A DNA stretch of 64,000 nt, from contig JABDIV010000060.1 of the NCBI GenBank assembly GCA_013003555.1, positions 62,001-126,000 of the forward strand, read 5' to 3'. The DNA is from Flavobacteriaceae bacterium (GTDB taxonomy: Bacteria > Bacteroidota > Bacteroidia > Flavobacteriales > Flavobacteriaceae). Within the stretch, counting starts at the first letter, position 1. Each line of letters begins with the position of its first letter. Below, piece after piece: positions 56,993-64,000 of this stretch. The notes under the pieces are model-generated. The model saw only the letters and a list, made by a program, of their open reading frames with translations. It did not search any database and had not been told where the DNA came from. Position numbers and translations under genes: made by a program.

Positions 56993-57149
56993 ATTGAAGT
57001 CGAACAGCATCTGCGATAAGTTTTTATGGCAGATGCATATTGAACGATGACTGGCTCACCTTTTAATTCTATCGGATATTATATCTAATAAAATAAAGGA
57101 ATAACGAGTTAATCTGAAAAAGCACCTTTAGCACATAAAGGTGCTTTTT
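56993..57149 (+). ncRNA. Candidate small RNA between recA and trhO
   Basis: The 415 bases between recA and trhO have no gene of note, but the + strand carries promoter-like TTG (56959-56961), 19 bases and GAACTTTG (56981-56988, first base off consensus). Behind it come an eight-pair stem GCATCTGC/GCAGATGC (57007-57036) and a strong terminator stem with a T run (57117-57149). trhO has its own -7 element downstream of that, so the terminator must end another transcript. Only very short reading frames (13 codons at most) are present. Coordinates of the 5' end are approximate. Confidence 0.45.
57117..57149 (+). terminator. Rho-independent terminator upstream of trhO
   Basis: AAAAAGCACCTTTA and TAAAGGTGCTTTTT form a 14-pair stem around a five-base loop and run into more T residues. 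No protein gene on this strand ends before it. Either it closes a small RNA, or it is an attenuator for trhO. Confidence 0.85.
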
Positions 57150-57173
57150 TTATTATCGATTCGGAAGAAATAC

Positions 57174-57181
57174 TAACTTTG
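57174..57181 (+). promoter_or_regulatory. -7 element (TAACTTTG) of trhO
   Basis: Exact TAnnTTTG, 37 bases before the ATG at 57219; a TTA is found 18 bases before it. It lies downstream of the terminator at 57117-57149, so trhO can be transcribed separately. Confidence 0.5.
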
Positions 57182-57218
57182 CATGAATTAATTTCTTTAA
57201 CCTTAATGATAGTATAGC

Positions 57219-58289
57219 ATGCAACTGTACAACAAATTAAGCGCTAAAGAACGGGAGGAACTTATCAAAAAGGCGGGGAAAGATCGCCTTACCTTATCGT
57301 TTTATAAATATGCGCACATCCAGGACACAAAATCGTTTCGAGATCAATTATTCATGGCTTGGGATAACATGCAGGTCCTTGGTCGAATCTATGTAGCCAA
57401 TGAAGGCATTAACGCGCAATTATCTCTGCCGGCAGATCGATTTAACGATTTTAAATCGCATCTCGACAGCATCCCGTTCTTAAAGAATGTCCGTTTAAAT
57501 ATCGCCATTGAACAGGATAATTTTTCCTTTCTGAAATTAAAGATCAAGGTTCGGCATAAAATTGTGGCAGACGGACTTAAGGACAGCTCATTTGATGTTA
57601 CCGATAAGGGTATTCATGTGAATGCAGCAGAATTCAATACCCTATTGGAGAATGAGAACACCATTTGTGTAGATATGCGCAATCATTATGAGAGTGAGAT
57701 TGGTCATTTCGAAAATGCAATAACGCCTGATGTAGATACCTTTAGAGATTCGTTGCCCATAATCGAGGAGGATCTCAGCGAATTCAAAGAATATAAAAAC
57801 CTGTTGATGTACTGTACCGGAGGTATTAGATGTGAAAAGGCTAGTGCATATTTTAAACATAAAGGCTTTAAAAATGTGTACCAGTTAGAAGGCGGTATTA
57901 TAGAATATACAAGGCAGGTTGAGTCTAAGAACTTAGAAAATAAATTCATCGGTAAGAATTTCGTTTTTGACGACCGGCGAGCAGAGCGCATCAGCGATGA
58001 TATTATTGCACAATGCCATCAGTGCGGGAATTCTTGTGACACCCATACCAATTGTGCTAATGACGCCTGCCATTTGCTCTTCATCCAATGTGATGCGTGC
58101 AAGGCCGAAATGGACAATTGCTGTTCAACGAATTGCAAGGAGATCCATAATTTACCTTATGAGGAGCAGAAGGCGTTGAGAAAAGGACAAGGGAATAGCA
58201 ACGATATCTTTAAGAAAGGACGGGCCGATTACCTGCCGTATAAACAGGATTTAAGAAATATTTTTGAGGTTTTTCAAAAAAACAAGTAA
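57219..58289 (+). CDS. trhO: Oxygen-dependent tRNA uridine(34) hydroxylase TrhO (rhodanese family)
   Basis: TrhO (YceA) hydroxylates U34 of certain tRNAs with oxygen as first step to 5-methoxy- or 5-oxyacetyl-uridine. The 356-residue protein has the N-terminal acylphosphatase-like half (LSFYKYAHIQD, RIYVANEGINAQLS), a rhodanese domain with Cys199 in YCTGGIRCEKA, and a C-terminal Cys-rich part (266-306, with CHQCG, CDAC and CCSTNC) likely to bind metal. All are usual for the long TrhO form. Confidence 0.93.
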   Translation: MQLYNKLSAKEREELIKKAGKDRLTLSFYKYAHIQDTKSFRDQLFMAWDNMQVLGRIYVANEGINAQLSLPADRFNDFKSHLDSIPFLKNVRLNIAIEQDNFSFLKLKIKVRHKIVADGLKDSSFDVTDKGIHVNAAEFNTLLENENTICVDMRNHYESEIGHFENAITPDVDTFRDSLPIIEEDLSEFKEYKNLLMYCTGGIRCEKASAYFKHKGFKNVYQLEGGIIEYTRQVESKNLENKFIGKNFVFDDRRAERISDDIIAQCHQCGNSCDTHTNCANDACHLLFIQCDACKAEMDNCCSTNCKEIHNLPYEEQKALRKGQGNSNDIFKKGRADYLPYKQDLRNIFEVFQKNK

Positions 58290-59294
58290 ATGAACGTTTA
58301 CAAGCTATTACGGCTAAATCGATTTATCAAGAATCACCGCTTGAAATTCCTGGTGTTGTATTGCTTGCATAAGATGAATATGCGCTATTTGGCAGTAAAC
58401 CTTGATCCTATAATGGCTTGCAACCTAAGATGCACCATGTGTTACTTTACAGATAAGGAGTATGTGAAGAAAATGAAAGGTCAGCTCAAAATAGCGGAGG
58501 TAGAGCGTATCGCAAAAGTGTTGTTTAAAAGGGCTTTAAAACTGCAGATTGGATGTGGAACCGAACCTACACTTTACAAGCAATTACCGCAAATAGTTGC
58601 GTTAGGCAAACGTTATAAAGTCCCCTATATTTCTCTTACGACCAATGCCAATTTATTAACCCGAGAATCAATCATTGAACTGTTAGATGCCGGACTAGAT
58701 GAATTCACCATATCTCTTCATGGAGTTAGGAAAGAAACATATCAGACATTTATGCAAAAAGGCCAATACGAGGTTCTGATGAATGTGTTCAAAACTTTTG
58801 CAGATTTGAAAAGATTGCGTTCGTTCAAAGTTAGAATAAACTACACCTTTAATAAAGATAACTTCCATGAACTGATGGAATTCTTTAATTACTTTGATGG
58901 CAAAAGCTTCGATATTCTTCAGATAAGGCCTATCCGAAAACTTGGGAATACGACTTACAATGACTTCAATTTGATGCCTCTAGCAAAAGACTACCCAAAA
59001 GTTATGGATATTATACGCCGGGCCAGCTATGAAAACAGAATTATTCTTATGGCGCCTTCAGGCTTAGAGGATGGCGCTAAAGCTAACGACTCAAGCTTGA
59101 TCTTTGATTATACCTTTTGCTATGTATCTCCAGACCAGGTTTGGAAACCTGAATTTAACTGGCGCCATCAATCTTTTGAAGAGTTCAGTAAGGAAATTGG
59201 CTGGAGCAGGACATTATTCAAAAATATTTTTAAGTCAAAATCACAACTAAAAAACAGAACGAACAGGCTCAATTACGAGATAGAGTTTAATTAG
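58290..59294 (+). CDS. Radical SAM protein of unknown specificity
   Basis: A 334-residue radical SAM enzyme. The iron-sulfur motif is Cys44, Cys48, Cys51 in ACNLRCTMCYF. It begins right after the trhO stop codon. A TIM-barrel continues (GCGTEPTLYKQLP, LTTNANLLT, DEFTISLHGVRKETYQTFM), but the C-terminal auxiliary Cys cluster of SPASM proteins is not present. The reaction is not readable. Position behind a tRNA-modification gene is suggestive but weak. Confidence 0.86.
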   Translation: MNVYKLLRLNRFIKNHRLKFLVLYCLHKMNMRYLAVNLDPIMACNLRCTMCYFTDKEYVKKMKGQLKIAEVERIAKVLFKRALKLQIGCGTEPTLYKQLPQIVALGKRYKVPYISLTTNANLLTRESIIELLDAGLDEFTISLHGVRKETYQTFMQKGQYEVLMNVFKTFADLKRLRSFKVRINYTFNKDNFHELMEFFNYFDGKSFDILQIRPIRKLGNTTYNDFNLMPLAKDYPKVMDIIRRASYENRIILMAPSGLEDGAKANDSSLIFDYTFCYVSPDQVWKPEFNWRHQSFEEFSKEIGWSRTLFKNIFKSKSQLKNRTNRLNYEIEFN

Positions 59295-59301
59295 ATTGGT
59301 T

Positions 59302-59331
59302 TTTGTAGCGCCATTATTAATAGTATATTTA
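59302..59331 (+). promoter_or_regulatory. Probable promoter of ricT
   Basis: TTTG at 59302-59305, 18 bases, TATATTTA at 59324-59331 (last base A instead of G). The ricT ATG is at 59405, so the leader would be about 65 bases long. Confidence 0.5.
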
Positions 59332-59404
59332 CCTAATTAAACTAAGTATAAACTTCAATTCGCAATACGATCGTGTTGACGGATTCTATATATAATTTGC
59401 TTTC

Positions 59405-60574
59405 ATGGCTTGTAACAGTTGTTCGACCGGAGAAAACGGTCAGCCAAGGGGATGTAGGAATAATGGAACGTGTGGATCGGATGGGTGCAACAAGCTTACC
59501 GTATTTGACTGGCTTTCAAATATGTCATTGCCCGACGGACAGGATCCCTTTAACTGTGTAGAGGTACGTTTTAAAAATGGAAGAAAGCACTATTATAAAA
59601 ATCCTGATAAAATAACGTTAAGCATCGGTGATGTTGTAGCTACACAGGCCCAATTTGGCCACGATATAGGCATGGTGACTTTAACCGGTGAATTGGTGCG
59701 TATACAGATGAAACGGAAAAAGGTCGAAGAATCTGACGAAGATGCTGTAAAAAAGATTTACAGAAAGGCCTCCGAAAAAGATATTAGAATTTGGAAAGAG
59801 GTTCGCGAAAAAGAAGAACCCATGAAGGTTCGAGCCAGGCAATTTGCCATTGACCTCCATCTTCAAATGAAGATCTCCGATATCGAATTTCAGGGAGATG
59901 GCAGCAAGGCAACTTTCTTTTATACCGCTGAAGAACGCGTTGATTTTCGTGAATTGATAAAAGTTTATGCCCGCGAATTCAGGACGCGTATTGAAATGAG
60001 GCAAGTTGGGTTCCGTCAGGAGGCAGCGCGACTGGGTGGTATAGGATCTTGTGGACGAGAACTTTGTTGCTCGACCTGGTTAACCGATTTCAGATCGGTG
60101 AGCACCTCTTCTGCTCGCTACCAGCAACTGTCTTTAAACCCACTGAAACTGGCCGGTCAATGTGGCAAACTTAAATGTTGTTTAAACTACGAGTTAGATT
60201 CCTACCTGGAGGCTCTGGAAAGCTTTCCGAAGACCGATATCAAATTGTATACTGAAAAGGGAACAGCCGTTTGTCAGAAAACCGACATTTTTAAAGGTTT
60301 TATGTGGTATGCATATGAAGGGGAGTGGATGAACTGGCATAAATTAACAACCGACCAGGCCAACGAAATTATCGAATTGAATAAGCGCAAGAAGAAGGTA
60401 GCAAGCCTTGAAGAATATGCGTCGGAGCTTATCGAAGACACTAAAATAGAGTATGAAAACGTTGTAGGTCAGGACAGTTTAACACGATTTGATCGTCCGA
60501 AACGCCGTCGTAAACGTAATAATAATAGGAACCGAAGGAAAAACAACCGTAAAAAATCGTCAAATGCGAGGTAG
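59405..60574 (+). CDS. ricT: PSP1-domain protein RicT
   Basis: A 389-residue PSP1/RicT-family protein. The N-terminal 40 residues have several Cys (ACNSCSTG and a CGSDGC stretch). The PSP1 domain has FYTAEERVDFRELIK and GSCGRELCCSTWL, with the conserved Cys pairs CGKLKCCLNYE that hold an iron-sulfur cluster in the B. subtilis RicAFT complex. The C-terminal 25 residues are nearly all Arg, Lys and Asn, which suggests RNA contact. No RicA or RicF partner is visible here. The stop overlaps gldH by 11 bases. Confidence 0.9.
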   Translation: MACNSCSTGENGQPRGCRNNGTCGSDGCNKLTVFDWLSNMSLPDGQDPFNCVEVRFKNGRKHYYKNPDKITLSIGDVVATQAQFGHDIGMVTLTGELVRIQMKRKKVEESDEDAVKKIYRKASEKDIRIWKEVREKEEPMKVRARQFAIDLHLQMKISDIEFQGDGSKATFFYTAEERVDFRELIKVYAREFRTRIEMRQVGFRQEAARLGGIGSCGRELCCSTWLTDFRSVSTSSARYQQLSLNPLKLAGQCGKLKCCLNYELDSYLEALESFPKTDIKLYTEKGTAVCQKTDIFKGFMWYAYEGEWMNWHKLTTDQANEIIELNKRKKKVASLEEYASELIEDTKIEYENVVGQDSLTRFDRPKRRRKRNNNRNRRKNNRKKSSNAR

Positions 60575-61055
60575 CAGGTCTGTATTGATCGGGTTGTGTT
60601 TGATAATAATTGGATGTGATTCCAGTCAGGTTTATGACGAGTATCAAAGCTTAAATTCGAGCTGGGATAAAGACGAACTAGTTGAATTTAAGATCACGCC
60701 GCCCGACACAACCGGCGCTTATGATTTATTTGTCAATTTGAGAAATACGAGTGACTATAAATACAGCAATATATTTATCATTGTTGAGATGAATCATCCA
60801 AATGGAAAGGTTCTGAAAGATACTCTCGAATACAGGATGACTACGGCGGAAGGAGAATTCCTCGGCTCTGGTTTTTCAGATATAAAAGAAAATAAACTCT
60901 GGTATAAAGAAGGATATGTTTTCAAAGAATCAGGAGAATATATTGTTAAGATAAGCCAGGCCATGAGAGAAAACAGGAGTGTGAATGGCGTTGAAAAACT
61001 CGATGGGATTATCGATGTAGGATTTAGAATAGAAAGACCAAAAGTGTCGAATTAA
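60564..61055 (+). CDS. gldH: Gliding motility lipoprotein GldH
   Basis: GldH is a lipoprotein needed for gliding in Flavobacterium. ATG 60564 gives a lipoprotein signal (RGSRSVLIGLCLIIIGC, Cys18); the frame is open to 60489, but those codons are within ricT. The mature part, YDEYQSLNSSWDKDELVEF and further to KLDGIIDVGFRIE, matches the family pattern. It has 163 residues. It overlaps the end of ricT and lies two bases before the penicillin-binding protein gene, the usual flavobacterial order. Confidence 0.9.
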   Translation: MRGSRSVLIGLCLIIIGCDSSQVYDEYQSLNSSWDKDELVEFKITPPDTTGAYDLFVNLRNTSDYKYSNIFIIVEMNHPNGKVLKDTLEYRMTTAEGEFLGSGFSDIKENKLWYKEGYVFKESGEYIVKISQAMRENRSVNGVEKLDGIIDVGFRIERPKVSN

Positions 61056-61057
61056 AA

Positions 61058-63400
61058 ATGGCAGTAAAGAAGAAAACAACACAAGTATTAGATTTTACTA
61101 AATATGTAAGGTGGTTCTGGAAGGTATTTCTTTTGGGTGTCGCCGGAATGATGCTCCTTTTTCTGCTTGCATCATGGGGGGTATTTGGAGAAATGCCCGA
61201 CCATACCATACTTGAGAATCCTCGGACAAATCTGGCTAGTGAGATAATCTCCTCCGACGGTGTTACCCTGGGAAAATTTTATTTTAAAGATAACCGTACT
61301 CCTGTCGATTATAATGAGTTACCCCCGCATTTAATTGATGCTTTGATCGCGACTGAAGATGCCCGATACCATAAGCATGCCGGCATAGATGCCCGTGGAA
61401 CTTTACGAGCACTTGTAAAAGCCGGTCGTGGCGGTGGAGCGAGTACGATCTCTCAGCAGTTGGCCAAACAATTGTTTCATGGGGAAGGTTCAAAAAACAC
61501 CCTGGGGCGAATAACCCAGAAGATCAAGGAGTGGATAATTGCTATACGCCTTGAACGTCAATATACAAAAGAGGAGATCATAGCCATGTATTTCAACATC
61601 TATGATTTTGGAAATAATGCTGATGGTATTCGATCGGCCTCCCGAATTTATTTTGGTAAGGAGCCTGCAAAACTTGAGTTGCATGAATCAACCATGTTAG
61701 TAGGCATGTTCAAAAACTCGTCACTATACAACCCTAGACCTCATCGAAATCCGGAGGGAACCATGAATCGTAGAAATGTGGTTCTTGCCCAGATGGCTAA
61801 ATATGGTTTTATAACTGAAGCCGTAAAAGATTCGATTCAAAAAATGCCCTTGAATTTACGCTATTCACCGGAATCTCACCGAGAAGGTATGGCGACCTAT
61901 TTCAGAGAATATTTGCGCGGTTTTATGAAAGAATGGTGTGATGACAAAGCAAATCGGAAACCTGATGGCTCAAAATATAACATTAACAGCGATGGCCTAA
62001 AGATCTATACGACTATCGATTCTCGCATGCAAGCCTATGCCGAAGAAGCGGTTGAGCAGCATATGCCACGTCTTCAGTCCGAGTTTGATAACCAAAACAC
62101 ACCAAAAAGAAATCCCACTGCGCCTTTTCTAGAACTTGACCAGGAAGAAATAGACGATCTTTTGAACAAAGGGATGCGCCGATCTGAACGCTGGCGAAAA
62201 ATGAAATATGATCTGAAAAAATCAGATAAGGAGATCATTAGGTCGTTTGACGAACCGATCAAAATGACAATATTTTCATGGGATGACGAAGGAAATGAGA
62301 TCGATACGGTTATGACACCAATGGATTCCATGCGATATTATAAGTCATTTTTACTACCGGCCATGATGTCGATGGAACCGCAAACCGGGCATGTTAAGGC
62401 CTGGGTCGGAGGAATGGATTATAAGCATTTTCAATATGATATGGTTAAACAAGGAAAGCGACAAATCGGTTCAACCTTCAAGCCTTTTGTTTATGCCACA
62501 GCGATAGATCAACTTCATCTTTCTCCTTGTGATACCCTGCCAGATACACCTTTCTGTATTGAAAAAGATAAATATGGTAATCCTGAAGAGTGGTGTCCTA
62601 AAAATTCTGGAGGAAAATACGGTGGAACAAGAACTTTAAAAAATGCCTTGGGCAATTCGGTAAACACCATAACTGCCAGATTGATGGATAAGGTCGGCCC
62701 GCAACCGGTAATCGATTTAGCCAATAAACTGGGGATAGAACAGGACATTTTACCGGTGCCCTCAATTGCGTTAGGCACGCCAGATCTGAGCGTTTATGAA
62801 ATGGTAGCAGCCTATTCGACTTTTGCCAATAAAGGGGTTTATAATAAACCCGTAATGATCACACGGATTGAAGATAAGAACGGGACTATATTATACCAGT
62901 TTAGCCCGGAAACAAAAGATGTACTCAGCGCTGAAACAGCTTATGTAACCGTAAAGTTACTTGAGGGTGTTACCGAATCCGGTTCAGGCCAGAGATTACG
63001 CCACAGTTGGGCCAAAAATGTTCCGGTTTATAAAGAAGTTATAACAGGCTACCCCTATGAATTCACTAACCCAATAGCCGGGAAAACCGGAACGACGCAA
63101 AATCAAAGCGACGGCTGGTTTATGGGAATGGTTCCCAATTTGGTTACCGGTGTCTGGGTGGGCGCTGAAGATCGGGCAGCACATTTCAAAACAATTACCT
63201 ATGGGCAGGGAGCTACAATGGCTCTTCCTATTTGGGCATTGTATATGAAAAGTTGTTATGAGAATTCAGAGCTGAATATTTCCACAGTTCAATTCGATAA
63301 ACCTACAAACCTTTCAATAGAAGTCGATTGTCTGAAATTCAAAGAAGATAAGGATCGCGATAAAATGGAAGATTTCGAGGAACCTGAAATCGATTTCTAA
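61058..63400 (+). CDS. mrcA: Class A penicillin-binding protein (transglycosylase/transpeptidase)
   Basis: A 780-residue bifunctional peptidoglycan synthase anchored by one N-terminal helix (about 20-48). The GT51 domain has the catalytic Glu100 in TEDARYHKHAGID and GGASTISQQLAKQLF. The transpeptidase domain has Ser472 in GSTFK, SxN at Ser534-Asn536, and KTGT at 676-679. A weakly conserved region lies between about 330 and 440. The terminator at 63399-63419 contains its stop codon. Confidence 0.95.
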   Translation: MAVKKKTTQVLDFTKYVRWFWKVFLLGVAGMMLLFLLASWGVFGEMPDHTILENPRTNLASEIISSDGVTLGKFYFKDNRTPVDYNELPPHLIDALIATEDARYHKHAGIDARGTLRALVKAGRGGGASTISQQLAKQLFHGEGSKNTLGRITQKIKEWIIAIRLERQYTKEEIIAMYFNIYDFGNNADGIRSASRIYFGKEPAKLELHESTMLVGMFKNSSLYNPRPHRNPEGTMNRRNVVLAQMAKYGFITEAVKDSIQKMPLNLRYSPESHREGMATYFREYLRGFMKEWCDDKANRKPDGSKYNINSDGLKIYTTIDSRMQAYAEEAVEQHMPRLQSEFDNQNTPKRNPTAPFLELDQEEIDDLLNKGMRRSERWRKMKYDLKKSDKEIIRSFDEPIKMTIFSWDDEGNEIDTVMTPMDSMRYYKSFLLPAMMSMEPQTGHVKAWVGGMDYKHFQYDMVKQGKRQIGSTFKPFVYATAIDQLHLSPCDTLPDTPFCIEKDKYGNPEEWCPKNSGGKYGGTRTLKNALGNSVNTITARLMDKVGPQPVIDLANKLGIEQDILPVPSIALGTPDLSVYEMVAAYSTFANKGVYNKPVMITRIEDKNGTILYQFSPETKDVLSAETAYVTVKLLEGVTESGSGQRLRHSWAKNVPVYKEVITGYPYEFTNPIAGKTGTTQNQSDGWFMGMVPNLVTGVWVGAEDRAAHFKTITYGQGATMALPIWALYMKSCYENSELNISTVQFDKPTNLSIEVDCLKFKEDKDRDKMEDFEEPEIDF

Positions 63401-63419
63401 AAAGTAACTATTACTTTTT
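63399..63419. terminator. Bidirectional terminator between two convergent genes
   Basis: AAAAAGTAA (63399-63407), CTA, TTACTTTTT (63411-63419): nine A-T-rich pairs with a three-base loop. The end of the penicillin-binding protein stop codon and the stop codon of the gene on the other strand are both within it. The stem has only two G-C pairs, so it should be moderately strong. Confidence 0.6.
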
Positions 63420-64000
63420 GTCGATTTTGGATGCGAATTCAATAAAGAAATCGACCGACTCAGGATTGCGCATAGAATCAACGTTTATCGAACGATCTAC
63501 CGCTAACCCCATCAGAATTTTTTTTATCGGTGTTTCCATTTTTTTTCCACTTATGGTATACGGGATATCATTCACCTGAATGATTTCATCTGGCACGTGC
63601 CTAGGGGAGTTATCCTTCCTTAATTGGGTATTAATAGCTTTTTTTAAATCGTCGGTCAGCACTGCAGAACTCTTTAATTTGACGAATAAAGGCATATAGT
63701 GATTCCCTTCGTCCATTTCCAAATTGATGATAAGAGCGTCATCAATCGCATCTATTTTCCCAACTGAACGATAAATTTCACTGGTGCCTATGCGTATGCC
63801 ATGCCGATTTAAAGTAGCATCAGATCGTCCGTAAATGACTAAACCTTTTGTTTTCGAATTGATCTTAATGAAATCACCATGACGCCATTTACCCGGATAA
63901 TAATCGAAATAACTCTTCAGGTATTTTTTCTGACCAGGATCGTTCCAAAAATATATTGGCATCGATGGTAAAGGTTTATCGATTACCATTTCGCCAAGTT
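63411..64000 (-). CDS. Acetoacetyl-CoA synthetase-like, C-terminal part (cut by window end)
   Basis: The frame is open to the last base of the window, so the N-terminal two thirds are missing; the ATG at 63989 is internal. The visible part (about 196 residues) has PSMPIYFWNDPGQKKYL, WRHGDFI, YGRSDATLNRHGIRIGTSEIY and PYTISGKKMETP, which are the C-terminal ANL motifs of acetoacetate-CoA ligase, including the catalytic Lys near the end. The enzyme would activate acetoacetate to acetoacetyl-CoA for lipid or polymer metabolism. Confidence 0.9.
   Translation of the reverse strand, partial: LGEMVIDKPLPSMPIYFWNDPGQKKYLKSYFDYYPGKWRHGDFIKINSKTKGLVIYGRSDATLNRHGIRIGTSEIYRSVGKIDAIDDALIINLEMDEGNHYMPLFVKLKSSAVLTDDLKKAINTQLRKDNSPRHVPDEIIQVNDIPYTISGKKMETPIKKILMGLAVDRSINVDSMRNPESVDFFIEFASKIDKK

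Overview
The window is a contiguous piece of chromosome from a bacterium of the phylum Bacteroidota, almost certainly a gliding, probably marine member of the Flavobacteriaceae. Supporting signs are the gliding genes gldH and sprE, the F-ATPase order atpB-E-F-H-A-G without atpD and atpC, Bacteroidota-only families (DUF4254, DUF4292, DUF5687, HU-CCDC81/SPOR) and promoters of the Bacteroidota type (TTG, about 19-20 bases, TAnnTTTG). I saw no tRNA, rRNA, insertion sequence, phage gene or CRISPR array.

Bases 1-25127 form a polysaccharide locus. On the + strand come rfbB (cut by the window edge), rfbA and rfbC, then one reading frame joining RmlD to the PAP phosphatase CysQ. A DUF2061 membrane protein, cysC, cysD and cysN follow, making PAPS from sulfate and ATP. 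Then come a lipoprotein, a flippase, a hexapeptide acyltransferase, two PAPS-type sulfotransferases, several glycosyltransferases, a NodB-type deacetylase, two polymerase/ligase-like membrane proteins, ugd, a UDP-xylose synthase and the polyprenyl-phosphate glycosyl-1-phosphate transferase. On the - strand are a glycosyltransferase, wecB and a CapK-like adenylate-forming enzyme, in an order that gives wecB and its neighbours overlapping or near-abutting ends. Together they suggest a sulfated exopolysaccharide or capsule whose precursors include dTDP-rhamnose, UDP-glucuronate, UDP-xylose and UDP-ManNAc, with sulfate donor supply and PAP removal encoded in the same locus.

Bases 25205-64000 look like core chromosome: purD, two small membrane-protein families and upp; DUF4254 with a GT9 transferase; a ferredoxin-type reductase; a DUF5687 ABC exporter; sprE; bactofilin; atpZ and the ATP synthase genes; a second flippase; dut; an envelope operon (TPR protein, DUF4292 lipoprotein, EnvC-like protein); a thioesterase; an HU-CCDC81/SPOR protein; dprA; trpS; plsC; an ECF sigma factor with a co-encoded transmembrane/beta-barrel protein; recA; trhO; a radical SAM protein; ricT; gldH; a class A penicillin-binding protein; and the 3' part of an acetoacetyl-CoA synthetase-like gene.

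The most interesting points are the RmlD-CysQ fusion inside a PAPS/sulfotransferase locus, a deacetylase-sulfotransferase gene pair that could do N-sulfation, a sigma-factor partner that seems to span both membranes, a palindrome overlapping the recA promoter, and an apparent small RNA gene between recA and trhO. All functional statements are from reading motifs by eye; no database search was run.
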